Positions 6,575 through 8,032 of a stretch of 8,032 nt of DNA are shown piece by piece. A program made the position numbers and the translations under genes. Every line of letters starts with the position of its first letter. The first letter of the stretch is position 1. The stretch covers positions 1-8,032 of the forward strand of contig JAFSQO010000387.1 in NCBI GenBank assembly GCA_017446645.1, in the 5' to 3' direction. The notes under the pieces were generated by a model. That model was not told the origin of the DNA, did not search any database, and saw only the letters and a list, made by a program, of their open reading frames with translations. The DNA comes from Synergistaceae bacterium. Its GTDB lineage: Bacteria > Synergistota > Synergistia > Synergistales > Aminobacteriaceae.

Positions 6575-6890
6575 TATTTTTGTGAGACTCTTTAACGCCA
6601 CCCGCTACTCTCTTGAAGGGCTTTATTACGCGCTTAGACACGAGCAGGCTTTCGGATATGAAGCAATAGTGTTCGTGATAATTATATTTTTCACCAGGTC
6701 ATTAACTCTTGTCGGAGCATGGTGCGTTGTGATGTGCCTTGAGTTAATCAACAGCGCAGTCGAGAAGGCTTTTGACCTAATCGATAAAAATTTCAGGCAG
6801 GAAATCAAGGCCGGTAAAGATATGCTCTCATGTTCTGTATTTATTGCTGTGTGCTTTAATGTAGTCCTATGGTTCGCAATGCTGTTATAA
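6561..6890 (+). CDS. dgkA: Diacylglycerol kinase, prokaryotic small membrane type
   Basis: DgkA phosphorylates diacylglycerol to phosphatidate in the inner membrane. The 109 residues match the family from RYSLEGLYYALRHEQAF (15-31) to the C-terminal helix. Visible active-site equivalents of E. coli DgkA are Glu28, Glu34, Glu61, Asn64 and Glu68 (ELINSAVE) and the pair Lys86-Asp87. The segment between Glu34 and Glu61 is about 8 residues shorter than in E. coli, so the first hairpin of membrane helices is compact. The start is TTG 6561, with AAGGAG at 6545-6550 ten bases upstream inside the transferase gene. The overlap of 14 bases implies translational coupling. In context it would recycle the diacylglycerol left by phosphoethanolamine transfer. 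Confidence 0.9.
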   Translation: MQYSNIFVRLFNATRYSLEGLYYALRHEQAFGYEAIVFVIIIFFTRSLTLVGAWCVVMCLELINSAVEKAFDLIDKNFRQEIKAGKDMLSCSVFIAVCFNVVLWFAMLL

Positions 6891-6891
6891 T
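6883..6891 (+). promoter_or_regulatory. Extended -10 promoter for the J-domain gene
   Basis: TGTTATAAT contains a consensus TATAAT (6886-6891) with the TGn extension, overlapping the dgkA stop codon. There is no good -35 at 16-18 bases, which extended -10 promoters can do without. Transcription would start near 6898, about 40 bases before the J-domain frame. Read-through from the transferase unit is also possible, as no terminator separates them. Confidence 0.35.
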
Positions 6892-6937
6892 GTAAATAAA
6901 TAAGCAAGTAAAAGAATTCAACAGGAGGACATGACCC

Positions 6938-7849
6938 ATAAAACACTCAGAGATAATTACGAACTTAAAGACGCTTGGACTTGAGGCAGGAGCCAAACCC
7001 GAAGACATTCACTCGGCCTTCAGGAAGTTAGCCCTTGAACTTCACCCTGACGTTACAGGCTCGAAAAGCGATTTCAGGTTCAGGCAGATAACCGGAGCCT
7101 ATGCTGTCTTGAAGGGTCTCTCACCGGAGGAGCTGGAGGCACTTGCACCAGAGACAAAGCAGGTGATTTATAACTACGCAGAGTCAGAGGCAGACTCAAG
7201 TTCACAGGCTCAGGACACAGAACTCGATAACTCAGCAGATATTGACGCGATTCTTGACAAGTACGAGAACGAGATAAAGAATTTTTACGCTAATCACCCT
7301 AATAGCGAACAGGCAGAACTCAACGCAATATTATTCAGGCTCAAATCCCCCAATCCCGGAGTAATAAACACAGCCCTGAAACATTCCGGACATCTCGCAA
7401 ATAAACCGGAATTCAGACGCGCATTATGTGAAGTCCTGAAGCGTCCTGTCATTGATGAGGGAACTGCAAAACTTGCCGGCAGTCTTCCGTTTGAGCCGTC
7501 AACGAGGAGACAGCTTGCATTAGATTCAGCCGAGAACTCAGCAAATTTTCCTGCAGGACTAATTATTAATCTAATCGGTGATGATTTTGCAGTAATGGAA
7601 AAATTTTTGTTGTTCGTCACCCCTGAAAATGCCCCGTTGATAATCAGGCGAATCCCTTCAGGTAAAGTCCCCTGTTATAGCGTCTTGCATCACCTGTTAC
7701 GTTCTGACGATGAGAAGCTGCTGGTGTCCTTATTATCTGCTATGAAAATGAAATTCCCCCAGGCAGCACAGGCTCACAAGAAGCGGCTTTATGACCTTGA
7801 GCTGCATCCTTCACCGGCTGTGAGAGCATGGGCCAGGCAGCTTGGATAA
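6938..7849 (+). CDS. J-domain (DnaJ-like) protein with helical C-terminal region; start codon apparently ATA
   Basis: The N-terminus is a J-domain, the part that docks on DnaK and stimulates its ATPase: TLGLEAGAKPEDIHSAFRKL (12-31), then HPD at 36-38 and AYAVL at 54-58. An acidic, Ser-rich linker follows (about 80-101), then an all-helical region with HEAT-like character, clearest in HPSPAVRAWARQLG at the C-terminus. There is no Gly/Phe region, zinc-finger or DnaJ substrate domain, so this is a class C type co-chaperone of unknown client. The frame opens after a TGA at 6932-6934. The first ATG/GTG/TTG in frame is TTG 7109, which would remove the whole J-domain. ATA 6938 lies 9 bases after AGGAGG (6923-6928) and gives 303 residues. 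An ATG at 6931 is in another frame and only 2 bases from that site. A one-base error is the alternative. Confidence 0.75.
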   Translation: MKHSEIITNLKTLGLEAGAKPEDIHSAFRKLALELHPDVTGSKSDFRFRQITGAYAVLKGLSPEELEALAPETKQVIYNYAESEADSSSQAQDTELDNSADIDAILDKYENEIKNFYANHPNSEQAELNAILFRLKSPNPGVINTALKHSGHLANKPEFRRALCEVLKRPVIDEGTAKLAGSLPFEPSTRRQLALDSAENSANFPAGLIINLIGDDFAVMEKFLLFVTPENAPLIIRRIPSGKVPCYSVLHHLLRSDDEKLLVSLLSAMKMKFPQAAQAHKKRLYDLELHPSPAVRAWARQLG

Positions 7850-7872
7850 TTTATCCTAAAAACGCAAGAATA

Positions 7873-7894
7873 CTCTCATTTCTATAAGTGGGAG
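7873..7894. other. Short hairpin downstream of the J-domain gene
   Basis: CTCTCATTT (7873-7881) can pair with AAGTGGGAG (7886-7894) over 9 bp with two G-U pairs, with a CTAT loop. It lies 23 bases after the J-domain stop. No T run follows, so it is not a standard intrinsic terminator. It may be a weak terminator, an mRNA end stabiliser or an element end. Confidence 0.35.
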
Positions 7895-7899
7895 ATGAA

Positions 7900-7928
7900 T
7901 TGCGCCAATTAGATTAGTAGTGTATAAT
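7900..7928 (+). promoter_or_regulatory. Possible promoter directed out of the window
   Basis: A perfect TATAAT at 7923-7928 has TTGCGC (7900-7905) 17 bases upstream; the latter matches the -35 consensus at only 3 positions. The rest of 7850-8032 holds no convincing gene: every + strand frame has stops, and the J-domain stop is followed by AT-rich sequence. Any target gene begins beyond the right edge. Confidence 0.25.
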
Positions 7929-8032
7929 TCGCTTCGTTGAATAACTGGAATATCTTGTTAGAATTCCGACAACAAAAGCAATAAATCAATATTAGAGTAC
8001 CTGTGGGACGCAGGGAATTAACGCCTTTGGAG

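Noticed and set aside
7844..7856. Inverted repeat GGATAATTTATCC at the J-domain stop as terminator
   Set aside because: The stem is only 5 bp and AT-rich, with A-rich and not T-rich sequence after it.

Overview
The window holds most of an operon for a respiratory Rnf complex, a short intergenic region, and an accessory-looking group of three genes. All genes are on the + strand. From left to right they are rnfC (5' end outside the window), rnfD, rnfG, rnfE, rnfA, rnfB, a rho-independent terminator, a promoter with a palindrome, a tract of five identical 10-bp repeats, a membrane phosphoethanolamine-transferase-like gene of the sulfatase fold, dgkA, and a J-domain protein. About 180 bases with no clear gene close the window.

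The C-D-G-E-A-B order is the one known from clostridia and many other anaerobes. The RnfB has many 4Fe-4S motifs and the RnfC is short and lacks a long C-terminal extension. All this points to a strict anaerobe that couples ferredoxin and NAD+ to an ion gradient. A lipid A or oligosaccharide-type phosphoethanolamine transferase next to diacylglycerol kinase suggests an outer membrane. A Gram-negative anaerobe, for example in Synergistota, would fit, but the sequence alone does not prove a taxon. Shine-Dalgarno sites are clear and sit 8 to 13 bases before the start. TTG starts are used for rnfE and dgkA and possibly for the transferase.

The rnf genes are packed with gaps of 3-4 bases or a 1-base overlap, except before rnfB, and end in a strong hairpin with a T run. 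A new transcription unit then begins. A sigma70-like promoter (TTGCAA, 17 bases, TAGAAT) leads to a good ribosome site and an ATG at 4812. That ATG is followed at once by five copies of ACGGAACGGC and is then out of frame with the transferase. Because the unit is 10 bp, each gain or loss of one unit changes the frame. Three or six copies would join the ATG to the transferase frame, and the other two frames stop just after the repeats. This is the architecture of a phase-variable contingency gene, here acting on a cell-surface modifying enzyme and apparently in the OFF state.

The transferase and dgkA overlap by 14 bases. Their reactions fit together: transfer of phosphoethanolamine from phosphatidylethanolamine releases diacylglycerol, which DgkA phosphorylates for reuse. 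The J-domain gene follows, with its own likely extended -10 promoter. It has no ATG, GTG or TTG start before its J-domain. The best placed start is ATA.
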